Notes: generated by a model not told the origin, from the letters alone. DNA of 64,000 bases from Collimonas sp. OK607 (GCF_900111995.1 NZ_FOKF01000002.1:248001-312000); one strand, 5' to 3'; shown: positions 1-10,531, numbered from the stretch's first letter. Numbers and translations are program-made.

Positions 1-1
1 G

Positions 2-157
2 CATGCCTTGATTGCCTATCAGCGCGGTAGCGACGGCCCTAACGGCCGCAGCAATGCGATCATGGGCGGCCAGGCCAAGGCCTTGTCGCACCAGGATGTA
101 CAGGACATTGCAGCGTACCTGCACAGCCTGCCGACGACTCTGGTTTTGCGCAAGTAG
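2..157 (+). CDS. Cytochrome c family protein, C-terminal fragment
   Basis: Only the last 51 codons are in the window; the reading frame is open from base 2 to the TAG at 155-157. The fragment carries the typical end of a class I cytochrome c: a Met in the NAIMGG segment that would be the sixth haem ligand, then a helix ending IAAYLHSLP. The haem-binding CxxCH motif must lie upstream of the window. Such proteins are periplasmic electron carriers. The partner oxidase or dehydrogenase cannot be told from this fragment. Confidence 0.7.
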   Translation, partial: HALIAYQRGSDGPNGRSNAIMGGQAKALSHQDVQDIAAYLHSLPTTLVLRK

Positions 158-222
158 GAATACGCAAATAAGATTACGCAAATAAGTTTGTACAAGTAAA
201 CTCTATCCGTCGCCGGATAATG

Positions 223-259
223 AAAAAAACCACGCAATCGTTATTGCGTGGTTTTTTTT
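223..259. terminator. Bidirectional rho-independent terminator
   Basis: An A-run, a perfect stem ccacgcaat / attgcgtgg with a cgtt loop, and a T-run form a symmetric hairpin. It lies between the converging cytochrome c gene (plus) and the DUF1841 gene (minus), so it can stop transcription in both directions. Confidence 0.9.
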
Positions 260-277
260 CATCTGCACACGGACAGG

Positions 278-703
278 CTACACACGTTTCCTGACGCAAT
301 CGATGTAGGTAGCGCCATCCGGCGGCAGGCCGCTGCGTTGCGAGTTCCAGATCATCTCGCCCAGGCATTCCATGATGTGATGGTGCGCTTCATGCTCCGA
401 TTGCAGGCGCTGCGTCAAAGCGGTGGCCGCGGCGCGGATGCCGGGCGGCTGGTCGATCGAGATCTGCTCGGCGATCGACAGATGCATCGACAAATGCAGG
501 AAGGGATTGGTCTGGCCGTTTTCGACCGAGTAATCGGCGCTCAGCGCGGCTTCGACATCTTTCAGGTCGTCGGCATACTCGGGATGTTGCTGCAACCAGT
601 CGCTGGCGATGGCTTCCAGCGGCGTGAGTATTTCACCGGCCTCATGCTTGCGATAGGTCTCGCAGAAAAAACGTCGTACGTCGTCTTGGGATGGGTTGAA
701 CAT
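278..703 (-). CDS. DUF1841 family protein
   Basis: 141 aa, soluble, of unknown function. The sequence matches my memory of the DUF1841 family of beta- and gammaproteobacteria: an N-terminal MFNPSQDDVRRFF segment, a central LHLSMHLSIAEQ region, and a His-rich HEAHHHIMECLGEMIW segment near residues 105-120. The clustered His and acidic residues could bind metal or be structural, but this is not known. It starts 6 bp after the upstream VIT-family gene ends, so the two are probably co-transcribed on the minus strand and share the bidirectional terminator at 223-259. Confidence 0.8.
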   Translation of the reverse strand: MFNPSQDDVRRFFCETYRKHEAGEILTPLEAIASDWLQQHPEYADDLKDVEAALSADYSVENGQTNPFLHLSMHLSIAEQISIDQPPGIRAAATALTQRLQSEHEAHHHIMECLGEMIWNSQRSGLPPDGATYIDCVRKRV

Positions 704-708
704 GATGA

Positions 709-1425
709 TTAGCTGATCAGTCTGGCGATGCCGAAAGCGGCGGCGGCGGCGAGGCCGCCGACCATCAGGGTTTGCAGCGCTGAATTGAGCGCGCCGGTGC
801 CGGTCACGCTGCCTTTCAGATAGCCGAAGATAAACAGCGCGAGAAGCGTGACCACGGTGGACGCAGCGAGGGCTTTCGGAATCGAGGTCATCAGCATGTA
901 CGGCGCCAGTGGAATCAGGCCGCCAACCAGGTATGAAAGCGCGATGGTCATCGCACTTTTCCTGGCTGCGGCCGGGCGTGGTTCTTCCAGGCCGAGTTCA
1001 AAGCGCATCATGAAGTCGCGCCAGGCGATAGGATTGCGTTCCAGCCCGGCCAGCATCGGTTCGCACTCCTGTTTCGTGACCCCGTATTGCGCCATGATGT
1101 CGATCACTTCCTTGCGCTCGCGATGCGGCACATTGAGGATCTCCTGCTCTTCACGCTCGCGTTCGGCGTAATAATGCTGGCGCTGGGTGCGTCCGGCCAG
1201 GTAGCCGCCCAGACCCATGGCGATCGAACCGGCGGCTATTTCCGCAACGCCGGCGGTGACCACGATGTCGATGCCGACGGCGACGCCGCTGATGCCAGCC
1301 GCCAGTGCAAACGGCACGGTCAGGCCGTCGGCCATGCCGATGACGATATCGCGCACAGTGTCGCTGGCTTCGAAATGATGCTCGGTATGCGGATGAGAAT
1401 GGGAGTGTGAGTGAGGTTGTTGCAT
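709..1425 (-). CDS. VIT1/CCC1-type Fe2+/Mn2+ transporter
   Basis: 238 aa inner-membrane protein of the VIT/CCC1 family, which moves ferrous iron or manganese out of the cytoplasm. After a short His-rich tail (residues 3-17) comes the family signature RDIVIGMADGLTVPFALAAGISG, a second helix with GSIAMGLGGYLAGRTQ, a cytoplasmic charged region rich in Glu and Arg (residues 85-140, metal-binding in the family), and three C-terminal helices. It lies between nth (5 bp upstream) and the DUF1841 gene (6 bp downstream), so it is probably in one minus-strand operon with rsxB and nth. The exact metal is unknown. Confidence 0.85.
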   Translation of the reverse strand: MQQPHSHSHSHPHTEHHFEASDTVRDIVIGMADGLTVPFALAAGISGVAVGIDIVVTAGVAEIAAGSIAMGLGGYLAGRTQRQHYYAEREREEQEILNVPHRERKEVIDIMAQYGVTKQECEPMLAGLERNPIAWRDFMMRFELGLEEPRPAAARKSAMTIALSYLVGGLIPLAPYMLMTSIPKALAASTVVTLLALFIFGYLKGSVTGTGALNSALQTLMVGGLAAAAAFGIARLIS

Positions 1426-1429
1426 AGGT

Positions 1430-2080
1430 TTATATCCCTTTTTCCGGCAACGGTGTTTTCACCTTGAAGTCGCACAGGTCAGCAATGTTGCAGTTCCAGC
1501 ATAGCGGCTTGCGGGCGATGCAGGTATAGCGGCCATGCAGGATCAGCCAGTGATGGGCATCCAGCAGGAATTCGGTGGGCACCAGTTTCATCAGCTTGTG
1601 TTCAACCGCCTCGACATCCTTGCCGGGCGCGATGCCGGTACGGTTGGCAACCCGGAAGATATGGGTATCGACGGCAATCGTCGGTACCCCGAACGCAGTA
1701 TTCAACACGACATTGGCGGTTTTGCGGCCAACCCCGGGCAAGGCTTCCAGTTGTTCGCGGCTACGCGGCACCTGGCTGTCATGCAGGGCAACCAGCATGC
1801 GGCAGGTTTCGATCACGTTCTTGGCTTTGGTGCGATACAAGCCTATGGTCTGGATATACGGAATCAGTCCGTCGACGCCAAGCGCGTAGATTTGCGCCGG
1901 CGTATTCGCCGCCGGGTACAGCTTGCGGGTCGCCTTGTTGACTGAAACATCGGTGGCTTGCGCCGACAGGATCACCGAGATTAGTAGTTCAAACGGTGAG
2001 GTGTATTCCAGTTCGGTGGTTGGATGCGGCATGGCGGCGCGCAGGCGGGTAAATATTTCCCGGCGTTTTTCGGCGTTCAT
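1430..2080 (-). CDS. nth: Endonuclease III (DNA glycosylase/AP lyase)
   Basis: 216 aa, the usual family length. It removes oxidised pyrimidines from DNA and cleaves the abasic site. The helix-hairpin-helix [15 protein letters not shown] holds the catalytic Lys, and [11 protein letters not shown] holds the catalytic Asp. The C-terminal C-x6-C-x2-C-x5-C cluster ([17 protein letters not shown]) ligates a [4Fe-4S] centre. Its ATG overlaps the TGA of rsxB by 4 bp, so translation of the two is coupled. In E. coli nth ends the rsxABCDGE operon, and here only the rsxB link is present. Confidence 0.97.
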   Translation of the reverse strand: MNAEKRREIFTRLRAAMPHPTTELEYTSPFELLISVILSAQATDVSVNKATRKLYPAANTPAQIYALGVDGLIPYIQTIGLYRTKAKNVIETCRMLVALHDSQVPRSREQLEALPGVGRKTANVVLNTAFGVPTIAVDTHIFRVANRTGIAPGKDVEAVEHKLMKLVPTEFLLDAHHWLILHGRYTCIARKPLCWNCNIADLCDFKVKTPLPEKGI

Positions 2081-2820
2081 TGTGCGTCCTTGCTGTCCTT
2101 GATGCTCGGCTGGGCTTGCTGTTCTTTCTTCACACGGGCGCGTTCGATAGCTGCCTGAATGATCGCTTTCTTGCGCAGCTGTTCTGCTTGCTGCTCTGGC
2201 GTTGCAGCAGATTCGGCTGCAACTGCCTTGAGTTTCTCCGCTGCCTTGGCCGCCAGGCGGTCATCGTTTTCGCGTTTTTCGCGCACCAGCCTGATCACAT
2301 GGAAATCGTGACGGGCACGGGCTTCATCAGCCTGTTGCTGCGTCCAGGCGTCCCAGCCGGTATTTGCGCCGCTGACCTCGACCATGGTGATGCAATCGAC
2401 CGGACAAGGCGGCACGCACAGATCGCAGCCGGTGCACAGGTCGTTGATTACCGTATGCATCTGCTTGGCGGCGCCGACGATGGCGTCGACCGGACATGCC
2501 TGGATGCAGAGTGTGCAGCCGATGCAAGCCGCCTCATCGATGACTGCCAGCGGCCGCGGCCGTTCGACACCATTCGCCGGATTCAGCGGGATGACCGGTT
2601 GCTGCAGCAGTTGCGCCAACCGGGCCACGCCTTGCTGGCCGCCCGGCGGGCATTGATTGTAGCTGGCGCTGCCATCGGCGATGGCTTCGGCATAGGGGCG
2701 GCAAGCCGGATAGCCGCACTTGGTGCATTGGGTCTGCGGCAGCAGCGCTTCAATGCGGTCGGCGAGGGAAGGTGAGGGCAGGACTGGCACAGGCGGTGAG
2801 GAGATTGAAGATGACAACAT
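2077..2820 (-). CDS. rsxB: RsxB/RnfB-like ferredoxin subunit, orphan
   Basis: 247 aa from the ATG at 2820; a longer frame opens with TTG at 2856 and looks less likely. The N-terminal Fe-S motif [16 protein letters not shown] followed by a further Cys is the four-Cys cluster of RnfB. Two 4Fe-4S ferredoxin motifs follow ([16 protein letters not shown] and [15 protein letters not shown]). Unlike E. coli RsxB there is no hydrophobic N-terminal anchor: the protein starts [15 protein letters not shown], so it is predicted soluble. The last 75 residues are Lys/Ala/Gln-rich and likely helical. No rnfA, C, D, G or E lies nearby. It precedes nth with a 4-bp overlap. Electron-transfer role likely; partner unknown. 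Confidence 0.88.
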   Translation of the reverse strand: MLSSSISSPPVPVLPSPSLADRIEALLPQTQCTKCGYPACRPYAEAIADGSASYNQCPPGGQQGVARLAQLLQQPVIPLNPANGVERPRPLAVIDEAACIGCTLCIQACPVDAIVGAAKQMHTVINDLCTGCDLCVPPCPVDCITMVEVSGANTGWDAWTQQQADEARARHDFHVIRLVREKRENDDRLAAKAAEKLKAVAAESAATPEQQAEQLRKKAIIQAAIERARVKKEQQAQPSIKDSKDAQ

Positions 2821-2871
2821 GGTTGCTATTATCCGAGTAAACCGGCGGTGCGCCAAGGCGGCGCACCAAAT

Positions 2872-2905
2872 AAAAAAAGCCGTTCCTGGCGAAGGGACGG
2901 CTTTT
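2872..2905 (-). terminator. Rho-independent terminator after phaZ
   Basis: Stem aaaagccgt-x-cc with a 7-nt loop. Read on the minus strand it is followed by a T-run, so it ends transcripts from the phaZ gene before rsxB. Confidence 0.8.
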
Positions 2906-2936
2906 GCAGCGGAATTATTACGCTTGGCAGACGAAG

Positions 2937-4172
2937 TTAAGCGTTGTCCTTGATAAAGGTCGTTATTTTAGGGCAAATCACTTCACGCCAGCGGCGACCC
3001 GAGAAAATCCCGTAATGGCCGCATTTCTCAGCCGTGAAATGTTGTTTTTTGGCTTTCGGGATGGAACTGCACAAGTCGTGCGCAGCCTGGGTTTGCCCGG
3101 AGCCCGAAATATCGTCCAGTTCGCCTTCAATCGTAAGCAGGGCGACAGTCTTGATATCCTGCGGCCGCACCAGCTTGCCTTCGACTTCCCAGGTGCCTTT
3201 GGGCAGGGCGAAATCCTGGAACACGGTCTTGATGGTATCCAGGTAGTACTCGGCCGGCATATCCAGCACGGCGTTGTACTCGTTATAGAATTTGCGATGG
3301 CTGTCGGCCGATTCGTTGTCGCCTTCGCGCAAGTGCATGTAAAAATCCCAATGGCTTTGAGCATGGCGGCTTGGGTTCATCGCGACAAAACCGGCATGTT
3401 GCAGAAAGCCCGGATATACCTTGCGGCCAAAACCCGGGTAGTTGGACGGAACGCTATAAATGACGGTGTTCTCAAACCAGCTGAACGGCTTTTCGGTGGC
3501 CAGGTTGTTGACGTCGGTAGGCGATTTACGTGGATCGATCGGGCCGCCCATCATGGTCATGCTCTTCGGCAGGTGGCTATCCTTGGCGCTGGCCATCAGC
3601 GCAATCGCGGCCAATACAGGGACGGTTGGCTGGCAGACTGAAATCACGTGCAGGTCCGGACCCAGCTGGCGGATGAAGTCCTGTACGTAATAAATATAGT
3701 CATGCAAATGGAAGGCGCCATCGCTGGCCGGCACCATGCGGGCGTCGGTCCAGTCGGTGATGTAGACATCGTGTTCCTGCAGCAGGCCCTGCACGGTATC
3801 GCGCAACAGCGTTGAATGGTGGCCGGACAAGGGGGCCACCAGCAATACAGTCGGCTGCTTGAGGGCGGAGAACTCCTTGCTGCTCAAGTCTTTTTTGAAA
3901 TGCAGCAGGCGGCAAAACGGCCGCGTGACAGCAATTTCTTCGACTATCCCGACCTGTTTACCGTTGATCAACGTGCTGTTGATTTCAAACTCAGGCTTTT
4001 CATATTGCTTGCCGAGGCGGTACATCAATTCGTAACCGGCGGCGATGCGTTGTGCGAACGGCGTATGGGCTAACGGCGAGATCGGGTCGGTGAAGAGCCT
4101 GCTGCCGGCATCGGCCCATTGCACCAGCGGATGGAGTAAAGACCGGTTGAATTCGTGAAATTGGTAAAGCAT
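2937..4172 (-). CDS. phaZ: Intracellular polyhydroxybutyrate depolymerase
   Basis: 411 aa alpha/beta-hydrolase of the PhaZ1 (Ralstonia-type) intracellular depolymerase family, which mobilises stored PHB granules. The nucleophile is Cys180 in VISVCQPT, replacing the Ser of a normal lipase box, a hallmark of this group. The conserved N-terminus [16 protein letters not shown], the [10 protein letters not shown] segment and the C-terminal [15 protein letters not shown], with the catalytic His, are present. There is no signal peptide, in keeping with a cytoplasmic granule-associated enzyme. It is a single gene with its own terminator downstream and about 190 bp of upstream non-coding DNA that should hold its promoter. 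Confidence 0.92.
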   Translation of the reverse strand: MLYQFHEFNRSLLHPLVQWADAGSRLFTDPISPLAHTPFAQRIAAGYELMYRLGKQYEKPEFEINSTLINGKQVGIVEEIAVTRPFCRLLHFKKDLSSKEFSALKQPTVLLVAPLSGHHSTLLRDTVQGLLQEHDVYITDWTDARMVPASDGAFHLHDYIYYVQDFIRQLGPDLHVISVCQPTVPVLAAIALMASAKDSHLPKSMTMMGGPIDPRKSPTDVNNLATEKPFSWFENTVIYSVPSNYPGFGRKVYPGFLQHAGFVAMNPSRHAQSHWDFYMHLREGDNESADSHRKFYNEYNAVLDMPAEYYLDTIKTVFQDFALPKGTWEVEGKLVRPQDIKTVALLTIEGELDDISGSGQTQAAHDLCSSIPKAKKQHFTAEKCGHYGIFSGRRWREVICPKITTFIKDNA

Positions 4173-4366
4173 GCATTGCCTCTTGGGTGATCCGCTACAA
4201 CGTAGGTTGCCTATAATGCAACATACCTGTTATTTTATCTTATGTAATGGAATGTCGCAGAATTCCTGTAGTTTGACAACAGGGAAGGTAATAAATAGAG
4301 TAAACGATTTAATTGCAAATATAGCAGGTTACCGCTACCACGGCGTAAGGTCTTTCCGGATGAAGC

Positions 4367-4825
4367 TTACTTGGCGATCAGATCCGGCGCCATGACGGCT
4401 TTCAGATAGTTGGTGGTGATGTCGCCGCGCTCGCGCTGGGCAATCCACCAGACGCTGCCTTTCCTGATCGTCCACTCTTGCATCTGGCCGGCTATCAGCA
4501 AAGCGGCGACCCGGCCTAGCGTAGGCTGATGGCCGATGATCAATACCGGCTCGCGGCTGTTGGGCCAATTCGCTACCGCCAGCAATTGCTGTGCGCTGCA
4601 GTCGGGGGCGAGCTCGGGATGGGTCTTGAATTTGCGGCCGAGCGCTTCTACCGTTTGTATTGTGCGGGTGGCTGGACTGCTGATGATCTTGCAACTGTGG
4701 GGCAGGTTATGGTCTAGCCAGTCTGCCATTTTCCAGGCTTGTTTGTGTCCCTTGCCCGTCAACGCGCGCCCCTCGTCAGGTTCGCCGATTTCTGCCTCTG
4801 CATGCCGCCATAGAATCAGGTCCAT
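4367..4825 (-). CDS. sixA: SixA-type phosphohistidine phosphatase
   Basis: 152 aa, the size of SixA. It starts MDLILWRHAEAE with the RHxEA phosphohistidine motif (catalytic His8). The second conserved His is in LIIGHQPTLG. The family removes phosphate from His of signalling proteins such as ArcB and, in E. coli, of the nitrogen PTS. It starts 23 bp after the ppk stop on the same strand, so it is likely in a ppk-sixA operon. The pairing suggests a link to phosphate metabolism, but the true substrate is unknown. Confidence 0.88.
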   Translation of the reverse strand: MDLILWRHAEAEIGEPDEGRALTGKGHKQAWKMADWLDHNLPHSCKIISSPATRTIQTVEALGRKFKTHPELAPDCSAQQLLAVANWPNSREPVLIIGHQPTLGRVAALLIAGQMQEWTIRKGSVWWIAQRERGDITTNYLKAVMAPDLIAK

Positions 4826-4848
4826 GATGTTTCCTTGCTGATTTTTGC

Positions 4849-6993
4849 TTACTTATCTGAGGAGTGCGCCGGTGAAAGCGCGCCCAGAGCCAGCATCAAA
4901 TGCCGTTGCGCACCGTATGGCTTATGGTGCCGATGCGGCTTGTTTTTTTTCCAGTTGCCATCGACCCCGAGAATCCAGGCATTGATGTTGTCTTTTAAAT
5001 AGGGTGTCAGGCCTTCGTTGATGACTCTTCTCTTGAGCGATTTGTCGAGTACCGGAAAGGCGACCTCGACACGTCGGAACAGATTGCGGTTCATCCAGTC
5101 GGCGCTGGCGAGGTAAACATTGTGCTGCAGGTTGTTACGGAAATAGTAGATGCGGCTGTGTTCCAGGAAGCGACCGATGATGGAGCGCACATGAATGTTC
5201 TCGGACAGGCCCGGAACGCCTGGCCTGAGCGCGCAAGCACCGCGCACGATCAACTCGATCTTGACGCCATCGGCAGAAGCATCGTACAAGGCGCGGATGA
5301 CGGATTCGTCCAGCAGCGCATTCATTTTGGCGACAATCCGCGCCGGCCGCCCTTTGCGGGCAATCTCGGCTTCATTGTGGATGGCCCGGATAATTTCCTT
5401 TTGCAACAGGAACGGCGCCAGCCACAGGTAATCCATTTTCTTGGGCTTGGTCAGGCTGGTCAGGTGCATGAAGACTTCGTTGACTTCGGCAGCGAGCTTC
5501 TGGTTTGAAGTAAGCAAGCCGAAGTCGGTGTAAAGCTTGGTCGTGGTGGGATGGTAGTTGCCGGTGCCGAGGTGGGCGTAATAGCGCAGTTCGCCAATAC
5601 CGTTCTTGTCGGGCTCGCGCCGGAGCACCAGCGACAATTTGGCATGGGTCTTTAATCCGACCACGCCATATACCACCTGCGCGCCGGCGCGTTCCAGCTT
5701 GTCGGCCCAGTTGATATTGGCTTCCTCGTCAAAGCGCGCCATCAGTTCGACAATCACCATGACTTCTTTGCCGCGTTGTGCGGCGATAATCAACGCTTCC
5801 ATCAGATCGGAATTCATGCCGGTGCGATAAATGGTTTGCTTGATTGCCACCACATTGCTGTCAAATGCCGCGGAACGGACAAAGTCGACCACCGGCTGGA
5901 ACGATTGGAACGGATGATGCAACAGCACATCTTTCTGTTTCAACTGGTCGAAAATATCGTTGCCGTTATCCAGCTGCAGCGGCAAGCCTGGCGCAAATGA
6001 AGGGAAGCGCAAGCTGGCGTCGCTGATCTGATCGATCATCTCTGACAGGCGCACCATATTGACGGGACCATCCACTGCGTACAAGCGATTGGGCGCAATG
6101 CCAAACTGATCGAGCAGAAACTGGGCCAGGTGCGGCGGGCAGCTGCGCGCCACCTCAAGCCTTACCGCAACCCCGAACTGGCGGCTCTGGAGTTCGCTTT
6201 GCAGCGCCTGGCGCAGGTTCTTGACCTCTTCTTCATCAACCCACAGTTCGCTGTTACGGGTAACCCGGAATTGCGAATAAGCCAATATCTGGCGACCAGA
6301 AAACAGATCGCCGATATGGGCATGGATGATGGACGACAACAGGCAGAACGAGGTGCCATTTGGCGACAGCGTGTCGGGCAACTTGATCACCCGCGGTAAT
6401 ACGCGCGGCGCTTTGATGATGGCAATCGAGGTGCTGCGCCCGAACGCATCTTTACCCGCCATCTCGACGACGAAATTGAGACTCTTGTTTAATACCTGAG
6501 GGAAGGGGTGGGCCGGATCCAGCCCTATGGGCGTCAGCAGGGGGCGGATTTCCTGCTCAAAGAAGGATTTTACCCAGGCCCGCTGTTCTTCGTTGCGGTC
6601 GCTATGCCGTAGCAGGTGAATACCGCTGGCCGACAACTGCGGCAAAATCGTCTGGTTCAGAATGGCGTACTGGCGATCGACGATCTGGTGACATTCTTCG
6701 CTGGTGCGCTCAAGCGCTGCGACGAGCGCCGGTGGTTCTGTATTGACGCCGTCGATCTGACTGTTTGCCAGCAGGCTGGCGATGCGGACTTCAAAAAACT
6801 CATCAAGATTGTTGCTTACGATACATAAATATCGCAATCGCTCCAGCAATGGGATATGCCGGTCTTCAGCCTGCGCCATGACACGCCGGTTGAAGGCCAG
6901 TTGCGACAATTCACGGTTCAGATAGCTTGGGTTGGCGCCTAGTCTGGCGCTGGGGTGCTTGGTGTCATCGTCCGACTTGGTTTTTTTGTTCAT
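4849..6993 (-). CDS. ppk: Polyphosphate kinase 1
   Basis: 714 aa, the normal PPK1 length. It makes and degrades inorganic polyphosphate using ATP/ADP. The N-terminal domain starts at SYLNRELSQLAFNRRVMAQA. The two PLD-like C-terminal domains carry the active site: VVAIKQTIYRTG, then GLKTHAKLSLV with the autophosphorylated His, and LEHSRIYYFRNN with the second essential His. The C-terminus has a short His/Lys-rich tail. It is divergent from pstS. A candidate Pho box on this strand ends 50 bp before the ATG, which would make ppk a PhoB target. Confidence 0.97.
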   Translation of the reverse strand: MNKKTKSDDDTKHPSARLGANPSYLNRELSQLAFNRRVMAQAEDRHIPLLERLRYLCIVSNNLDEFFEVRIASLLANSQIDGVNTEPPALVAALERTSEECHQIVDRQYAILNQTILPQLSASGIHLLRHSDRNEEQRAWVKSFFEQEIRPLLTPIGLDPAHPFPQVLNKSLNFVVEMAGKDAFGRSTSIAIIKAPRVLPRVIKLPDTLSPNGTSFCLLSSIIHAHIGDLFSGRQILAYSQFRVTRNSELWVDEEEVKNLRQALQSELQSRQFGVAVRLEVARSCPPHLAQFLLDQFGIAPNRLYAVDGPVNMVRLSEMIDQISDASLRFPSFAPGLPLQLDNGNDIFDQLKQKDVLLHHPFQSFQPVVDFVRSAAFDSNVVAIKQTIYRTGMNSDLMEALIIAAQRGKEVMVIVELMARFDEEANINWADKLERAGAQVVYGVVGLKTHAKLSLVLRREPDKNGIGELRYYAHLGTGNYHPTTTKLYTDFGLLTSNQKLAAEVNEVFMHLTSLTKPKKMDYLWLAPFLLQKEIIRAIHNEAEIARKGRPARIVAKMNALLDESVIRALYDASADGVKIELIVRGACALRPGVPGLSENIHVRSIIGRFLEHSRIYYFRNNLQHNVYLASADWMNRNLFRRVEVAFPVLDKSLKRRVINEGLTPYLKDNINAWILGVDGNWKKNKPHRHHKPYGAQRHLMLALGALSPAHSSDK

Positions 6994-7042
6994 GAAATCA
7001 GGCAGCTGGTCTGATGGTTACGGCGCAGTGTATGTAGTGAAT

Positions 7043-7060
7043 ATGACAGCTTGATGAAGA
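7043..7060 (-). promoter_or_regulatory. Candidate Pho box for ppk
   Basis: Read on the minus strand the site is TCTTCATCAAGCTGTCAT. By eye it matches 13 of 18 bases of the E. coli consensus CTGTCATAWAWCTGTMAY; the second 7-mer CTGTCAT is perfect. A plausible -10 (TACACT) follows 10 nt downstream, the spacing expected at PhoB-activated promoters, and the ppk ATG is 50 bp away. Confidence 0.6.
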
Positions 7061-7209
7061 AAATGGAAGTGTTGCCAGGTATTAGTCATTCTGGCTTAGT
7101 GTCGGCAGATGGTTGGCTCGTCAAAAATTCCGCGTGGAAATAGAATGGCTTGCTGGTAACTTGCAGTTGGTTTTTTATTATTTTAATGTCATTCGCATTC
7201 ATTTTTATC

Positions 7210-7227
7210 TCGTCATAAAGCTGTCAT
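7210..7227 (+). promoter_or_regulatory. Candidate Pho box for the pst operon
   Basis: TCGTCATAAAGCTGTCAT matches about 15 of 18 bases of the PhoB consensus, with two 7-mers separated by the usual 4-nt A/T-rich spacer. It lies 125 bp before the pstS ATG and faces pstS, as expected for PhoB activation. The rest of the roughly 360-bp ppk-pstS gap holds the ppk Pho box and an inverted repeat; I see no gene in it. Confidence 0.75.
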
Positions 7228-7258
7228 AAATGTTGGTTAGAGTTCGCCCTGTCTTAGG

Positions 7259-7307
7259 GACTGTTGTGAAATTTGCTTTCTGGCATGAGATGGATTTCAC
7301 AACAGTC
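7259..7307 (+). repeat. Perfect 14-bp inverted repeat in the pstS leader
   Basis: gactgttgtgaaat (7259-7272) is perfectly complementary to atttcacaacagtc (7294-7307), with a 21-nt loop. It sits between the Pho box and the pstS start, so it should be in the 5' untranslated RNA and end about 45 nt before the ATG. It could be an mRNA-stabilising hairpin, a regulatory RNA structure or an operator. Confidence 0.8.
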
Positions 7308-7351
7308 TCGACTTGGGCACACCACATCTATAGTCAACAAGGGAGTAACAA

Positions 7352-8395
<1,044 letters not shown>

Positions 8396-8433
8396 TAAAT
8401 AAGTAGGTAGCAAATAGGTAGTTAGCTGTACGC

Positions 8434-8467
8434 CGAGACGGAGTTGGGCTGGTTCAATTCCGTCTCG
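8434..8467 (+). repeat. pstS-pstC intergenic hairpin
   Basis: cgagacggagtt pairs with aattccgtctcg (one G-T pair) around a short loop. There is no T-run, so it is more likely a 3' stabiliser or attenuator allowing excess PstS than a full terminator. Confidence 0.6.
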
Positions 8468-8583
8468 CCGAATATTCCTGATACATCTGATCTTCACGCG
8501 AAGCATCTCCGGGACGTCGAGCACAAGTTGTTCCGCTGGAGTTCTCGCTGCCGCATGTTATTCTTCATCGGATATCGCTACTC

Positions 8584-9612
8584 ATGAGTGCAAATATTCC
8601 TGTCATGGCACAATCGATCTCACCCCAGTCAATCAGCGCTGAAGAAGCGGGTTTGTCGCATCAGAGCCTGCTTGCCACGATGCGTAAGCAACGCATCCAG
8701 GATTTCCTGTTTCACAAAGTCACGCTAGTGTTCTCGCTACTCGTGCTGGCGGTCTTGCTCGGCATTATCGTCTGTCTGGCGATCGGCGCCTGGCCGGTAT
8801 TCCGCGAATTCGGTCCATCCTTCATCACCACCGTCGAGTGGGACCCCGTCAACGACCAATATGGCGCGATGATTGCCATCGTCGGCACTCTGGTAACGTC
8901 GTTCATTGCCCTGGCGATCGCGTTTCCGGTGAGCTTCGGGATTGCCCTGTTCCTGACAGAAATCTGCCCTGCAAAATTGCGCCGTCCATTAGGTACCGCC
9001 GTGGAGCTTCTGGCGGGCGTGCCGAGCATCATCTACGGCATGTGGGGTTTGTTTGTATTCGCACCTTTATTTGCCAAGTACGGCCAGCCGTTCCTGGCAG
9101 ATACGCTCGGCCAGCTGCCGCTGATCGGCACGTTGTTCAGCGGTCCCAAAATGGGCATAGGCTTGCTGACCGCAGGTCTGATCCTGGCCGTAATGATCAT
9201 TCCATTTATATCGTCCGTCATGCGCGACGTGTTTGAAGTTGTCCCTGCGGTGCTGAAAGAATCCGCCTACGGCCTTGGCTGCACGCGCTGGGAAGTGGTA
9301 CGTAAAGTTGTCCTGCCTTATGCTAAGACCGGCGTCGTCGGCGGCGTCATGCTGGGCCTGGGGCGTGCTTTGGGCGAGACCATGGCGGTAACTTTCGTGA
9401 TCGGTAATGCGCAACGTCTATCGTGGTCGCTATTTGCTTCGGGTAACAGTATCGCTTCGACGCTGGCCAATGAAATTGCCGAAGCTTCCACCACGCTGCA
9501 CGTATCGGCTTTGTTTGCGCTTGGCCTGATCCTGTTCGTGATTACCTTCATCGTGTTGTCGATCGCCAAAATCATGTTGATGGGCATGTCCCGTAAAGAA
9601 GGTGCCAAATGA
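8584..9612 (+). CDS. pstC: Phosphate ABC transporter permease PstC
   Basis: 342 aa inner-membrane permease. About six transmembrane helices follow a 50-residue cytoplasmic N-terminus. The ABC-permease EAA-type loop is seen at [32 protein letters not shown], and [12 protein letters not shown] is the conserved PstC segment. With PstA it forms the channel for phosphate. Its TGA overlaps the ATG of pstA by 4 bp. No clear Shine-Dalgarno sequence precedes its ATG. Confidence 0.97.
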   Translation: MSANIPVMAQSISPQSISAEEAGLSHQSLLATMRKQRIQDFLFHKVTLVFSLLVLAVLLGIIVCLAIGAWPVFREFGPSFITTVEWDPVNDQYGAMIAIVGTLVTSFIALAIAFPVSFGIALFLTEICPAKLRRPLGTAVELLAGVPSIIYGMWGLFVFAPLFAKYGQPFLADTLGQLPLIGTLFSGPKMGIGLLTAGLILAVMIIPFISSVMRDVFEVVPAVLKESAYGLGCTRWEVVRKVVLPYAKTGVVGGVMLGLGRALGETMAVTFVIGNAQRLSWSLFASGNSIASTLANEIAEASTTLHVSALFALGLILFVITFIVLSIAKIMLMGMSRKEGAK

Positions 9613-10490
9613 AGAATTCTGCTGATATCCAGCCGAACCCGCTGGTCAATCCTGTCTATCGCAAACGTCTGCTGATGCACCGTATCGGTATGCTCTTGTC
9701 TTTCCTGGCGATGGCGATGGGTATCGCGGTGCTGGCCTGGATCCTGGCGACTTTGGTGATCAAGGGTTTCGGCGCGCTCAACCTTGGCATCCTGACGCAA
9801 AATACGCCGGCTCCCGGCTCAGGCCCCGGTGGCTTGCTGAACCCGATTATCGGTAGTTTGATGATGGTTGGCATAGCGACGCTGGTCAGTACCCCGATCG
9901 GCATCCTGGCCGGTATCTACCTGGCTGAGTATGGCGAGGAAAGCAAGCTGGCGCAGGTGACGCGCTTTGTTACCGACATCATGCTGTCTGCGCCATCGAT
10001 CGTGATCGGCTTGTTTGTATATGCTATCTATGTCGCCAAGGTTGGTCATTTTTCCGGCTGGGCGGGCTCCTTTGCATTGTCCCTGATTGCCGTTCCGGTG
10101 ATCGTGCGGACTACCGACAACATGCTGAAACTGGTTCCAGGCAGCTTGCGTGAAGCGGCATTTTCCCTCGGCGCGCCGCGCTGGAAAGTAGCGTTGCTGG
10201 TGCGTTTGCGTGCGGTCAAGGCTGGTGTAGTCACGGGTGTATTGCTGGCAGTGGCGCGGATTGCCGGAGAAACGGCGCCGCTGTTGTTCACCGCGCTGAA
10301 TAACCAGTTCTTCAGCACCAACATGAATAAACCGATAGCGAATCTGCCGGTAGTCATCAGCCAGTTTGCGATGAGCCCGTTTGATAACTGGGTACCGCTG
10401 GCGTGGGGTGGCGCGTTGCTGATCACCTTCAGCGTACTAGCCTTGAACATCGTATCGCGTTCTTTGTTCAGCCAGAAGATCCCAGGCTAA
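9609..10490 (+). CDS. pstA: Phosphate ABC transporter permease PstA
   Basis: 293 aa, about six transmembrane helices. The coupling loop [36 protein letters not shown] and the following [16 protein letters not shown] are typical of PstA. It pairs with PstC and is translationally coupled to it through the ATGA overlap. A 70-bp gap separates it from pstB. Confidence 0.97.
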   Translation: MKNSADIQPNPLVNPVYRKRLLMHRIGMLLSFLAMAMGIAVLAWILATLVIKGFGALNLGILTQNTPAPGSGPGGLLNPIIGSLMMVGIATLVSTPIGILAGIYLAEYGEESKLAQVTRFVTDIMLSAPSIVIGLFVYAIYVAKVGHFSGWAGSFALSLIAVPVIVRTTDNMLKLVPGSLREAAFSLGAPRWKVALLVRLRAVKAGVVTGVLLAVARIAGETAPLLFTALNNQFFSTNMNKPIANLPVVISQFAMSPFDNWVPLAWGGALLITFSVLALNIVSRSLFSQKIPG

Positions 10491-10531
10491 CGCACTTACC
10501 TGCAATCATTTAAATTGCCGTTCTTAATGAG

